Assembly: GCA_020091685.1 (NCBI GenBank)
Contig: CM034599.1
Coordinates: forward strand, 23,063,928-23,127,927
Length of the DNA stretch: 64,000 nucleotides
DNA from: Lutjanus erythropterus
Taxonomy: Eukaryota; Chordata; Actinopteri; Lutjaniformes; Lutjanidae
Direction: 5' to 3'
Within the stretch, counting starts at the first letter, position 1, and the number at the start of each line of letters is the position of its first letter. Of this stretch, positions 15,001 through 24,860 are shown in pieces. The position numbers and the translations under genes are program-made. Under the pieces are notes generated by a model. That model did no database searches. It saw only the letters and a list, made by a program, of their open reading frames with translations, and was not told the origin of the DNA.

Positions 15001-18000
15001 CAGACAGATAGAAAGAAAAAGAAGATTTGGCATATACAGTATATGCCTGTTACAGTCTAATATGCATCTGTTGATAGCTTGGACTGCGAAACAACTCTTG
15101 GAGCCAGGAACACGAGGATTATGTTAAAACATTACTATTTATGCTCTCATTGTTACATAAAATAAACAAAAATTGGTTGTGTGAAATCTTATGAACTGCT
15201 GACTGGCTTTATCCCCTGGAAGCTACATTTGCGTAAGACTAGTACCCTTTGTGTGTGTCTGTGAGTGTGTGTCAGAAAGCCCCGTGGGTGCACAGTGTAT
15301 GCGGCACGGCCCTTGAATGCAGACCTGCCCTTACTTGACTCCTTAATCTTTGGTTTCCTGCCCTCCCTCTCAGTATCTCAGTATAAAAACTTCACGCCAC
15401 TGTGAATCCTCCCCTGTTTCGCCGTTCTACCCTCCCTTCTCTGTATCACACCACAACAGCTTCATGCCTCCTTGCCACAGCTACCCGTCCCTAGCCCCTC
15501 CACTCCCGCTGTTTCCACTGGGGCAATGCACAAAAAACTGCGCTTGGCTTGGTCCCAAGCACTGGGGCCCACATACCTCCCAATCTCTAGATTAAATAGC
15601 GCCAGTCTCTGAAGTCTTTCCAGGGGCTAATGGCTTTTGTTGCTGGGAATAATCCACACATCCTCTCCCACATCCTGGGGGTCCGCTGGCCTGTCGTGAA
15701 CCCCGCCTTTACCCTCTTCGTCTCCCTCTCATCTCCATCTCAATCTGCGCTTCCATTTTGGTTGACCTCCCCACCTTCCTTGGCACAACCCCATAGTTAA
15801 GAGCGGAGGCATGCAGGACCGAGCCACCCGCGATGAGGGGAGGATGCAGCGAGCTGACATCGGGTTGAGACCCATGCAGAGTTTTATAGGGAGTTGGTGC
15901 AGGTGCTGTCTGAGGCTTAATGAAGGCCCTAAATCTCTTCTCTGTCATCTGCAGCTAACTGGAGGCTAAGCAGCCGGGGCAAGAGGGATAAGTGCCTGGG
16001 AGTTATCCTCATAAGGGGAAAGAAAACATCCGTCAAGCAACAGCCGCAGCAGAGCAGCCGCTGTTTTCGCACTTGATGTCCGTTCAAAGAAAATACAGCA
16101 GGGAGACAGATTTTCACAAGATGAGGGGAAAGATTTTCTGCAGATCAAAGAGCACTCTGTATTTTTGGGCGAAGTAGTCAAAATAAGTATGAATAAGTAT
16201 GACCTACGTTCAGACTGCAGCTCTATTGTCGCCCTCTCTGTCCTTCGAAATATCTCTGATTGAGACCACTCTTGGCTATAACGTCAGAAATTTACGCAGA
16301 ATACATATTCAGGTATGAGCTCATATCCTGTCTGGGGCACTTTTCTCCAGGGAGGCCGCCGAGGGAGAGGGAAAAGGCAGACAGAGAGAAAGACAGACTG
16401 TGGTTGCAGACCGCAGACACTGGGAGAGCGTTCGCTGACCACCCTAATCAGTTTACTTTATCAACACAATTTAAAAAAGGGTCATTGATGGTCTTTCTTT
16501 TGCATCAATTTCCAATTCTAACTTCATTCATATGTCTACCGGCTGCCTTCCAGTCATTCCAGCTGAAAGTGCTATACTGCAGAGAAATATAAAAGCTGAT
16601 TTCCAGAGAAACTATCACTATTGTAGAATGCTGCTAGGGGCCAGACTGAAGAGCGATCGCCCGTACAGAGAAGTGGAAAGGACAGAAAAGGACGGCAAAC
16701 ACAGGGGGCTTGGAGATTTAGGGATATTATAAGGGCAAAGAAAAAAAAACAAAGTCTGGGGATGAAAGGAGAAAAATAAGAGACAGTGAAAAGTGAAGAG
16801 GAAGTGACAAGCAGGACAGACTCACAATAGAGGAATAACAGAAAACAGAGGATTGTAAGGTAATAACAGGGGGATACATATGGAAAGAGGGTGGAGGGGA
16901 ACAGAGTTAGAGTAACATCACGGGGGTGAAGAGGGAACAAAGAAATACATAGAGGAAAATTACGTATAGTGTGTAGGACGGTGAATCTGTCATCCTGTGG
17001 CTTTGCGCCCACCCATCTTCCCCCAGACCTCCACTAAAATTGCACACAAACATACATACACAAATACACACAGGTCCAGTGAGGAGCAGAGAGCTTGCAG
17101 ACCACCTGAAACCACTGCTGATAAAAAATAAATAAAGACATAACATAGGAGACTACTGACCTACTTGCTGAGTCAATGAGGCTTTGGTTTTGGGGTCTTT
17201 AAAGAGATAGTTCGGATTATGTGAAGGGGGACTGTATGACCATTTCTTCCAGCAGATGCCGGTCAGCCTGCCCCCAGTTAGGAGAAGCGTGGACGCTAAG
17301 CAACGTCCTGCCATGGACAGGGTCAGCAACAAAAGTCACACAATAACCAAAACAAAGTAACAGACTGAGGCAGCGGTAAAGCAGCAACTCCTGTATTCTG
17401 CAAGGTAAAATTACTGATTTGGCCGATGGAGTTTGGTTGGTTTTGAGTGAGCAATATTTGGCTTATACCTGATCAGTTTCCTGTCAGAAAAGGCTGTCCG
17501 ACGTCAAAATGAAGCTGTGAAAATATTCTAAATATAGTGTACTCTTCAACTGATGCAGATTTTTTTAGGTGGCCCATTTTTTAAGTGTCTTTTATTACAT
17601 TGCTTAGCTTCTGTGCTAGCACTCTTCTCTGCTTTTCCAAACCAGGGGTGTCCCGATCAGTCCTTCATACAATCCCACTTCAAATAATCCAAACTATCCC
17701 TTTAATTCCCCCTTTAATTAAAGAACAAGGAAACACCATGAAGGAATAAATGCAGAAATAGTAGTATTAAAAAAAGAACATTTAAAGAGATGTGGTGGGA
17801 ATTTGTTGCAGAAAGAGAGCTGTTTAAGATGGTAAAAAGGGATGAAACAAGGAAGAGGTGGTGAGTTTTGGAAACAGGATGACAGAAAGGAGTAGTAGTA
17901 TTTTGGAAAAGTAATGAAGAAATGGAGGGAATAAAAAAAAGTTATGAAAAGTAGAGGGTTAGTGATGGGCCTCAGGAAGAAGACGGTATGGGGAAAAAAG

Positions 18001-21000
18001 GTTTAATAGAAGCTGAAGATTCTTTTGTCTGCCAGCTTTTATGTGTTTACATTTTGTCTGGCTTCAATCTTACGCTGTTTGAGTGTTTTAATGTTACTTT
18101 TCTTTTTCTACAACAGAAACACCTCCTTTTATAAGCTCCACGGATGCGAGCAGGTCAGAGGAGGAGTCCCACAGGCCAGTGTTGAATGTGGTTATGTTGG
18201 GGGGGGAAAGGAGGAATGACAAGTGACTGAACAGAGTTTAAAGGGAGTTACGGTTGGACTCTTTAATTCTTTAATAAAAAGAATTCCAATGTGGCAGATC
18301 ACCACAAAGACGATTGAGACAGAGCGAGGGGGTTTTGAAATGTGAAGTGTGTCATCAATCATGCAACCCCAGAAAACCAAACCAGAAGCAGAAGGATAAA
18401 GTTGAAAAATAAAAAAAACTTCTGTCTGTAGCTTTGTTGTGGCAAATCTTTGATGTTCTGTTTCTTAACAATTTGTAAATTACTGTCCACAAATTGGCCT
18501 GTAGACACCCACTTAAAATGGCTGCAGAATACATTAACAATGTTGAGCCACAACGCCGAACTTTAAAGCTGTTATACTCAAAATGTTGCATAAAAATGGA
18601 TGCCTGTGTGTAATGTGGAAGGTGTTATGTGTAGTAACAAACCAAGGGATAATTATTACCACAGGTCAGACAATTATTAGTAATCAAGAAGACAGATAAC
18701 CAATATGTTTGTTAAAATTAAAATCTTAGTGTCAGAATTCAGAATAACCATTTTCTGCCACTTCCACTCCACTATATTTTGGAGGAAAATATTACTTTTT
18801 ACCTCACTAGGTGACATTTATTTGATTACTTTAGTTGATTATTTTATAGATTTTGATCATTAATACAAAATCTAAATCAACTACTATGAACAATGATGGT
18901 GTACTACTAAAGATTAAGCTAGTACCCACTGGACTATAGACAGAGGCAGGCAGGTGCACCAGAGCCTAAGTAGTTAATTCATTTTACTGGCAATCAGGTA
19001 TTTAAAAATAACAATTCTGACCAGGCCAGGCATGTTGGGGCTTTAGAAGACTTGGCGTAGCATGGAGGCATTTTATGTATTCTTTCCGCTGTTTTATTTT
19101 TACATTTGAAAACTGGTCACCATTCACATCCATGGTTTGGAAGATTCTGCCATGCTGTTTTCCTGTGAAAATCCAGCAGTGTTTTGTGAACCAAAAAACT
19201 AAACCTGTCCTTCAATCAACATGACTGTGAGTAGATAGTGACTGAATTTTCATTTTTGGGTTAGCTATCCCTTTAATCTAAGGAAATTCAGAATTTCAAA
19301 ATATTACCCCTCTCCCCCAGCTCTGTTATTCTAGCTACACTGACTCTAATATGCTGTTGTGTGTTTTTGCTGTCCACAAATGTTATTGCAGGTTTAATTC
19401 CTTGCACACATAATATGCAAAATACCTCTAAAAGTTACCTACTTCTCACAAAAGTTACAAGCCTGTTCACTAGTGTAGATTTCTTGTCTTCCTAACTTCC
19501 TTATACTGTCTTCTTTAATAGTATTTTTCCAAATCTACACCTTCATCCATTCTACGAACAAAGACCCACTGGTATCATTACCTGGCCATCCCAAGACTGG
19601 AGAACCCTGCTGGGACGATGAGAACATCGAGGCGGGGAAATGGATGAACCCCCAGAATGGTGTGGGCTGCAGCCAAACAACAAGGCAACAGCTTGAGGAC
19701 CATCTGCAAAAGGAAAGCAACAAGTTTCTCAAAACAACTGATGACTTTGCAGTTGCAAGTTATATATAAATTTAGATGTTACACAGAATAGAAGTACACA
19801 TATTAACTCTTCCACACAGTTGTGTAAGTTCATGATGGCTTTATGTGCTCTCAGTCAGAGGATATCTAAAAGGATCAACTCCAAGTAAACTGCATGTGAA
19901 TATAGTCTCATAATTTTAACATTCTACCAAATGATAGGAGTTGAAAACCGCTGGCACGATGCTACAAACATGAACTGATGCTGACTGTCTCTTCTAATCA
20001 TATAAAGCATAATTAACTCAAGTCTCAGTGGCTCTTTGTCAAAACTCCACCTGGGCTTTCTGCAGGAGGCAGACGGGGCCAAACACACGGTGTGGAATCA
20101 CCCGCTGGGACCTAGCCGACCGCTCAGTTAATCGGCAAGGGTAATCGCCATGGGAACAAGAGATGCCGTCACCCATCATGCCTGAATAATCAGTTACAGA
20201 GAGCCCCTCATCCTCCAGGAAAGAGTAACAGAATGCGGAGTCTGAGCGGGTGGTCTGGCCTCTGCTGTAACAGATTAAAATGGGGAAGAAAAGTTTAATC
20301 CAAGGTTAATAACGACGATTTAATGAATTTTATTATTCAGAGAATACACAGTTCTGGAGCTGGTGAACCAAATATGGTGAATGGCAAACCCGTCTCTCTG
20401 GAAATGAAAGCAGTGGAAAAACTGAATATATACGTCACAAAGGCAAACCGCTGTGATCCCAAAAATATCTAGGTGCCGACATGCAATCTCATTCACTCTA
20501 AATTCAATATCCAGCTCTAACTCCATCTTCAGCACCAGAGCGGTTCCAAAAGGTTTCGAGCGACATCCAAGTTTCCTTCCAGCCATTCACTGAAAATAAA
20601 GGCCTTCCTTGTAGCGGGAGATTCCTGGGGCCTGCAGCAGGCTACAGCTGGGCTGCTGCTGGAGGAAAACCATGAGGGGAGGAGGAGGATTACTGGAAAC
20701 CACTGGCAGGCCTGCCAACCTGCTGGCCAGTAGAGAGGGAGACCCCGGCCCAACCCTGCCCTGCCCACAGAAACTAATGCCCCAGCCTCCACTCTGTATC
20801 CTGTACCTCCTGAAAGTTTATGTCAGATTTGCTTTTTTTGGTCTCCAAAGATAATTTCTGTTAGCCATTGGACCCAACATACTACAGTGCGAGCTTTAAT
20901 GTACTTGTCATTAAAAGCTGATTGAGTGCTGCACCCTATCAATCACCCTAACTTCACCTACACCATTTTTGGTATGGCGAAAGGAAAAGTTTCACCATGG

Positions 21001-24000
21001 AATGCTGAAGGGCCAGACTTGGGTTAATAACAGTCTGGGGAGAAGGAGGTCTTACAAGAAGAAAAGAGCACAGGAAAAATAATAAAATACCTGCCAGTCT
21101 GCAGTGGAGAGCCCTTTACTACGTCGCTGGTGGAGCTTCCAAGTCCAGACACCAGCTCAGCCTCAGTCCACTGCCCAGGTCCAACCCCGAGTTTGGCCGT
21201 CTCGCCACAATCCATCCTGTCCCTAACCCCTTCTTCCAACGCTGGGGGAATTTCTGCTGTGACTTGGTGCCAGTGGCCCACTGCCAAGGTGAAGGTGGAG
21301 GCGGGCATGGGCATAGTGACGTAGTAATTCCAGATTAAGAAAGCTGCAAAGAGTAGAGGAAGGGGAAGACAGGAAGGATGAAAATGTCAAAGGCAGAAAA
21401 GTTTAGATAATAGAGAGAGGGCATGGGGTGAGAAGTTGGGGAAAAGTTTGGACTGAAATGGCATTTTGTTGCAATTCTCCATTCAGCCGGATTTCCTCTT
21501 CTTTTTCATTTTTCTTTTTGACCTAGGAAAAATATTCATCACGATTTCCCAGAGTCCAAATCTGTTCTAATTACCTCTTTTGTCCAACCAGCAGCCCCAA
21601 AACTTGAAAAATTAATTAATGACAAAGAAAAGCCCCAAACCCTCACATTTAAGAAGCTGGAGCCAGTAAATGTTTGCTTGAAAAATTACTAAAATGATTA
21701 TCAAAGTAGTGCCCAACTCATTTTCTTTCAGTCAACTAATCAATTAATCAACAAATTGTTGTAGCTCTAATTTGGATAATGCTTTGAGTTCTTCTGCACA
21801 GCACAGATGCAGACAAGAAATTTGCATGACAGCACCACAAAAAACTGCAGAGCATAGTGGACAAGATACAGAAAGGGGCAAATACTACAAAACTCTTTGC
21901 CTCCTACCCAAGAGTCATGGCAACTAATTTTGAACTATTCATTCACTGAATCTATAGATATGTGCTATATCATGATATGTATTATTACCTGCATATAAAA
22001 TGGCTGATATTGGAATATGATATTTTGGTGAGAATATGAGATGACACAATAGTACAGTAGCACATCCCAAATAGCTTCATTAATCTCATCTACATGTACC
22101 CCTTTTTTGCAGCAATTCTCTGTTGTTATTTTTCTGGCTCCGACCGAGTCCAGTTCCAGATAATGTTAGAATCGTACATTTTTCAGTACCTTGTATGATT
22201 CTCTACAACACCCTTTATTTCATTTAACAAAATAAGCCAGATTCCTAAAATGCATCAGCATTTGATGGCGTTTTAACAGAAGCAGCTGTGCAAGAACTTC
22301 CTAAATGCAGTTAAAAATTGGCAAAATTGTCTGATTACCTATTTGGATCAAGAAATACTGGCTCACTTAAGTAAACAAGCCTAGATACATTCAACAAGCA
22401 TTCAAATGCCAATTCATACATTTACTCAAGAAGTATTAAGGTGCAAAACTCAGGCTTTTCACTTTAGTAAATTCACCAAAAACTCAATTAACAGTAACCA
22501 ACATTTCCAAATCAGTGGTCTAAAGACAGAAGGTGTGCTTACATGTGTCTCCATCCTCAATAGGTACAGTCTGCTCCTCCCCACTCATCAAAACCACACA
22601 CTCACTGGGGGCCCGTACTGTTGCCTGCCATGTTGACATGGCAACAGGCGGCTCCTGGCAGGGGAAGAGGGCTCGGTTGTTGATGGGAGAGCCGGCAGTG
22701 TAAACACACACCCTGGAAGGGTAAACAATGGTAAACTATAAACAACCCGCATTTCAAAGCTCAAAGGATCCACCAAATGCGCGTGTGCACGCACACACTC
22801 ACGCACACACACTCACATAAACATCCACACTCAATGCAGACTATAACAGCCTGAGGCATGTTTTTGTGAATTAATGAATCAGAATTATTCTATTCTAACA
22901 TGGCAAGCCCAGAATATTACACTGTAATTCAGGTAGCAGAAATCAGAGCAGATGTGCTGCCAGTTTTCAAAAGCGATAGTTTGGTGCTTAGGTACTTGTA
23001 CTCGATAGTCAGTGCATTACCTACAGTGGATGGCAGTCAACACACCCCACAGTTTAGAGAAGCAGAGAGGGAGACCAGCACAGAAGCTAAACAATGAACT
23101 AAAAGAATAAATATTGCTTTTTCCAAATCAACCTAACTCTATGGGGAAAATCAGCAATTTTTCTTCACAGAACAGGTGAGTTGCTGGTCTTCTGCTGCCT
23201 AAATCCATTAGTTTGTTTGTGCAATTGTGTGACTTAAGTGATTCCAAACTAGCCTTTTAATACAACATGAAGATACACACGATAACACAAAGTACCAGAT
23301 CATGTCAGTGGTAGTCCAGGAACTTCTGTGTTCTGCAAGGTAAAAGGACTGATTTTTCCTATGATGTTTGGTTGGTTTGGGGACAGCAATATTTTGGCTT
23401 GTATAATCATATAATATAAATAATAAAAAATGCTATCTCACTGCAATGTAAATTGGTGAAAATATTCGAAATATAGTGTGCACTTAAAACAGATGGAGAT
23501 TTCTTAGGTGGACCTTTTTTAAGTGTCTAAAATACCTTTCTGCACCGGTACTTCTCTCTGCTTTTGAAAACTGTGGGTGTCTAATCATTTGATAAAACCA
23601 CTATTTTATGGAATGATTTGAATGATTTGCACCCTGAGACAAACCTGTTGTCCTGGTCCTTGGTCCACCTCACAGAGCCTCCTGTTGGTTTTGTCTCATA
23701 GCAGATCCTGACAGCACGAGGGAACTCCTGAGGTGACGCGACCCCCTTCTTCCTCACCTGCAGACTCCATCGGTCTCTGTAAAAATGCAGTAAGCTACCA
23801 TCCTGAACACCAGGGGCATAGCTGCACTTCAAGAAAAGCTGGTGCTTCTGCCTCCATCGACTAGAGGACATGGAGATGAGGTTCTGAAGAAAGGCTGATG
23901 ACCCTGGCCTCTCAGATGCGACCTCTGGTAGGAGGTTGGACATGGCCGACATAGAGGTTATGTCCACCTCTTCAACCTTTGACACGTCAAGGTCACAGCA

Positions 24001-24432
24001 GTCCAGCACTAAGGTGAAATCACCGTCACTGGTGGTTTCCCACGAATGTGAAGACTGGATGTTTTCGCTTTCAGCTGCAGTCTGAAGTCCAGCTCTGTCT
24101 CTTTCTCCAGCACCAAGCATCTCCTCCATCCTTGTCATAGTATTCCTATGATTTACGACGGATCCATCCGGACTTCCTCCAGCCTCTGTAGTCCCAGTCC
24201 CAGGCCCAGTGTCATCCTCAGCCTTAGTCCCAAATCCAGAGCAAGGCTCCAAGAAGAGGACGACACTACCACTGATGACGTTCCTGTCAAAATGAACTGT
24301 CAGGTCGAGCACATAATGTCTGACAAGTATGTGGTTAGTATTGGCTCGGAGAGGAAGGTCATCTGTGTCAGGGTTTAGGTCCACGTCTGGCTCCATGTCA
24401 TAAAAAAGGTGTTGGGAAGAGGACGACTAAAC
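1..24432 (-). CDS. aopep: aopep, aminopeptidase O: first five coding exons plus a long intron (gene continues left of the window)
   Basis: Aminopeptidase O (AOPEP, formerly C9orf3) is a zinc metalloprotease of the M1 family. It removes N-terminal residues, reportedly including Arg of angiotensin-type peptides, and is reported in nucleoli and elsewhere. Five coding exons at 24,396-19,582 join with matching phases into 503 codons plus 2 nt, out of about 820 in human. Matching blocks include DDLPL.ANT.HILV.HYVLDL, GSPINNRALFPCQEPPVAMS, YYVTMPMPAST, DYPCR, VIPHRVFGPVCL and PFPRLDVLIVPAGFSSLGMA. The zinc site (HExxH) is encoded by later exons, which I could not find down to base 1; the intron after exon 5 is therefore at least 19.5 kb. 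The ATG at 24,396 is chosen because it lies 36 nt past a good acceptor and MEPDVDLNPDTDDLPL aligns with the known N-terminus. Confidence 0.93.
1254..1287. repeat. (GT)17 microsatellite
   Basis: Uninterrupted GT dinucleotide run in aopep intron 5. Confidence 0.97.
1410..1863. mobile_element. Tc1/mariner-like non-autonomous remnant
   Basis: The left end (CAACACTTTTGTTTTTGCTC) and the right end (GAGCAAAAACAAAAGTGCTG) are near-perfect inverted repeats about 400 bases apart. The right end runs on into TTTTGTTTAGTGTA. Internal stretches (AATAAAAGGCCACTCTAAAA; GGAGAAGTGCTCATTAACAC) match the subterminal parts of a Tc1-type element widespread in vertebrates, as I recall it. The transposase gene is missing, so this is a deletion derivative. 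Confidence 0.75.
1980..2230. other. GC-rich low-repeat stretch, possible conserved noncoding element
   Basis: GC-rich sequence without recognised repeats in an AT-rich intron, open on both strands by chance. Noncoding conservation is only a guess and would need an alignment across teleosts. Confidence 0.25.
2424..2530. repeat. Dispersed repeat copy 1 (pair with 4.80 kb)
   Basis: Shares GTCTGTATCACA, GGGATCCAT and ATGAGGTCAAGAATG followed by a short CA tract with 4,803-4,910, in the same order and orientation. The family is not recognised. Confidence 0.6.
4150..4272 (+). pseudogene. Short MADF-like open frame, possible Harbinger-type transposon remnant
   Basis: A 40-codon frame starts MADDL and ends in the spacing typical of MADF domains: KKFGDNDFKDNMWRQKAIEL, compared with the family pattern W/F-x-D-x-x-x-x-D-Y/F-K-(D/N)-x-x-x-R. 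MADF/Myb-like proteins are the second gene of PIF/Harbinger transposons, and isolated N-terminal fragments are common in fish. The frame stops right after the first half of such a domain. There is no splice evidence. Confidence 0.35.
4803..4910. repeat. Dispersed repeat copy 2 (pair with 2.42 kb)
   Basis: Second copy of the segment at 2,424-2,530, with a 12-base insertion (GGGGTCGTAACC) between the GGGATCCAT and ATGAGGTCAAGAATG blocks. Confidence 0.6.
5991..6024. repeat. (CCTG)n tetranucleotide tract
   Basis: About eight perfect CCTG units (TGCC phase at the start). Confidence 0.95.
6890..7530 (+). repeat. Old interspersed teleost repeat
   Basis: Contains the familiar chain of motifs: CATGCTAACAT-like start, GCAAACATGCTAATATTTGCC, TCAAATTTCATGGCAATCCAT, TTGAGATATTTCAC, GACCTGCTGGTGGTGCTATA, a second GGTAATCCATCCAATAG, and a CAGACAGACAGACTGACA tail ending GCCACACCACTAGCGTTGCT. 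I recognise this as a high-copy fish repeat but cannot name its class. Confidence 0.7.
7540..7930. other. Low-repeat stretch, possible conserved noncoding element
   Basis: Lies directly right of the teleost repeat. It is moderately GC-rich, without recognised repeats, and has no splice-supported frame. Functional status is unknown. Confidence 0.2.
12741..12936. repeat. Short copy of the GAACC/GGTTC-unit repeat
   Basis: Contains GGGTTATACCTAGAAC, AAAGAACCCTTGA and AAAAGGGTTCTTCAGAA in the order also seen at 49.35 and 50.05-50.15 kb, and ends AGAACCCTTTTGGAACC. It lacks the long tandem core of the 49-kb copy. Confidence 0.7.
14500..14950. repeat. Degenerate ACTTGAGTA-type teleost repeat
   Basis: Stretches such as TACTTTACTTGAGTATTTAT, ACATTTCAGAGTCTGTACTT and CTTGAGTACAGTATACTTTT are typical of a very abundant fish repeat built from staggered AGTACTT motifs. 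Confidence 0.6.
15600..16170. other. Low-repeat stretch, possible conserved noncoding element
   Basis: About 570 bases of balanced composition without recognised repeats, containing short frames on both strands but no splice-supported exon. A role as an intronic enhancer is only a possibility. Confidence 0.25.
17199..17705. mobile_element. TTAA-ended MITE, copy A (507 bp, complete)
   Basis: The ends form a terminal inverted repeat: TTAAAGAGATAGTTCGGATT on the left and, read on the minus strand, TTAAAGGGATAGTTTGGATT on the right, continuing for about 15 more bases (TGAAG.GGG..TGTATGA). Both ends carry TTAA, as expected for piggyBac-type target sites. No coding capacity. Copies B and C are at 22.97 and 33.06 kb. 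Confidence 0.85.
18755..18880. repeat. ACTTGAGTA-type teleost repeat, fragment
   Basis: CACTCCACTATATTTTGGAG, AATATTACTTTTTACCTCAC and ACATTTATTTGATTACTTTA are the central motifs of the same family as at 14.5 kb. Confidence 0.6.
19582..19703 (-). CDS. aopep: aopep coding exon 5 (40 codons plus 2 nt)
   Basis: Encodes MVLKLLPCCLAAAHTILGVH and PFPRLDVLIVPAGFSSLGMA. Acceptor ttgcag, donor AG/gtaatg, phase 0 to 2. In AOPEP the next exon starts near SPHIMFLSQ and contains the zinc motif. This is the last coding exon visible. Confidence 0.95.
20051..20264 (-). CDS. aopep: aopep coding exon 4 (71 codons plus 1 leading nt)
   Basis: Encodes a variable start (GQTTRSDSAFCYS), then ISCSHGDYPCRL and SQRVIPHRVFGPVCLLQKAQ. 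Phase 2 to 0, donor CAG/gtggag. The acceptor is a tandem CAG/CAG, so two in-frame isoforms differing by one residue are possible. No open reading frame longer than 60 codons with an ATG covers it; it was recognised from CSH..YPCR and VIPHRVF.PVCL. Confidence 0.92.
21091..21343 (-). CDS. aopep: aopep coding exon 3 (83 codons, both ends split)
   Basis: Encodes WNYYVTMPMPASTFTLAVGH, then a Gly/Pro/Glu-rich variable stretch ending SDVVKGSPLQTG. Acceptor ttgcag, donor AG/gtattt, phase 1 to 2. The first third is highly conserved. The rest is a loop that varies widely between species. Confidence 0.94.
21580..21775. repeat. ATTAATC-type repeat (hAT-like), fragment
   Basis: Contains CAACTAATCAATTAATCAAC and TTGTTGTAGCTCTAAT, the right end of a common fish non-autonomous DNA repeat. 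Related fragments are at 48.95, 51.43 and 53.2 kb. Confidence 0.6.
22543..22712 (-). CDS. aopep: aopep coding exon 2 (56 codons, both ends split)
   Basis: Encodes VCVYTAGSPINNRALFPCQE and PPVAMSTWQATVRAPSECVV. Acceptor ttccag, donor T/gtaagc, phase 2 to 1. The GSPINNR.LFPC.EPP block is the M1-family region contributing to the substrate-binding part and is nearly invariant in AOPEP. Confidence 0.96.
22970..23600. mobile_element. TTAA-ended MITE, copy B (about 630 bp, diverged ends)
   Basis: Shares internal blocks with copy A: TACAGTGGATGGCAGTC, TTCTGCAAGGTAAAA, GTTTGGTTGGTTT, AGCAATATTTTGGCTT and AAATATAGTG. The termini are eroded. It fills about two thirds of the intron between aopep coding exons 1 and 2 and ends about 45 bases from the exon 1 donor. 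Confidence 0.75.
23645..24396 (-). CDS. aopep: aopep coding exon 1 (250 codons plus 2 nt)
   Basis: Starts MEPDVDLNPDTDDLPLRANT and continues with HILVRHYVLDLTVHFDRNVI, the N-terminal beta-saddle of M1 peptidases. Residues of about 55-120 form a low-complexity Gly/Thr/Asp linker that differs from mammals. Then follow FTLVLDCCDLDVSKVEEVDI and SLQVRKKG. The donor is AG/gtttgt. An acceptor at 24,433 (tcctag) indicates at least one upstream noncoding exon. Confidence 0.95.
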
Positions 24433-24454
24433 CTAGGAGGCAAGACCAAAAATA

Positions 24455-24860
24455 AATAACAATAAAAAACTTTATTAACAGTATATAGCACCTTTCAAAA
24501 CACAGATAGAAACACAGAAAGTGGGTTTTCAAAAGAGATTTAAAAGATGTCACAGTTTGCAGCTCTGATCTCCTCAGTCATTCCACAGTCTCTGAGCCCT
24601 GACTAAAAAGGCTCCATCAGTACAAACCTGGATCTAGGAACAGCGAATCAGAGGATCTAAGGGAATGGGAGGGGAAATAGGTCAGCTAAATAACATGGAC
24701 CTAAGCCTCAGAGCTTTGAAATTAATCAGTAATATCTTAAAATCAATTCTAAAAGCAACAGGTAACCACTGTCAGGAAGCCAGGATCGGTCAAATGTGGG
24801 CATGTTTCTTAGTGTGAGTCAAAATCATGGCAGCAGGGTTTTGGATGATCTCGAGACAGG
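24455..24860. repeat. Interspersed teleost repeat in aopep 5' intron
   Basis: Starts with AACTTTATTAACAGTATATA and CACCTTTCAAAACACAG and runs to GCAGCAGGGTTTTGGATGAT. This order of blocks recurs as a dispersed family in fish genomes. No coding frame. Confidence 0.55.

Larger units (their letters stand above)
1..19581 (-). other. aopep intron 5 (at least 19.5 kb), repeat-rich
   Basis: No coding exon could be supported on either strand. The stretch holds a GT tract, a Tc1-like remnant, a possible MADF-like remnant, a CCTG tract, an old teleost repeat at 6.9-7.5 kb, a short GAACC-unit repeat, a TTAA-ended MITE at 17.2 kb and AT-rich DNA. The long plus-strand frames at 1.77-2.22 and 16.26-16.59 kb show no codon bias or domain. 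Confidence 0.7.

Noticed and set aside
16260..16592. 110-codon plus-strand frame in the aopep intron
   Set aside because: No domain, no splice context and a biased mixed composition; it probably arises by chance.
1..19581. miR-23b/27b/24-1 cluster, which mammalian AOPEP hosts in an intron
   Set aside because: I looked on both strands for the conserved mature sequences and did not see them; the cluster is expected in a more 3' intron beyond the window.
24148..24378. Plus-strand frame opposite aopep exon 1
   Set aside because: It is the antisense shadow of a verified coding exon.
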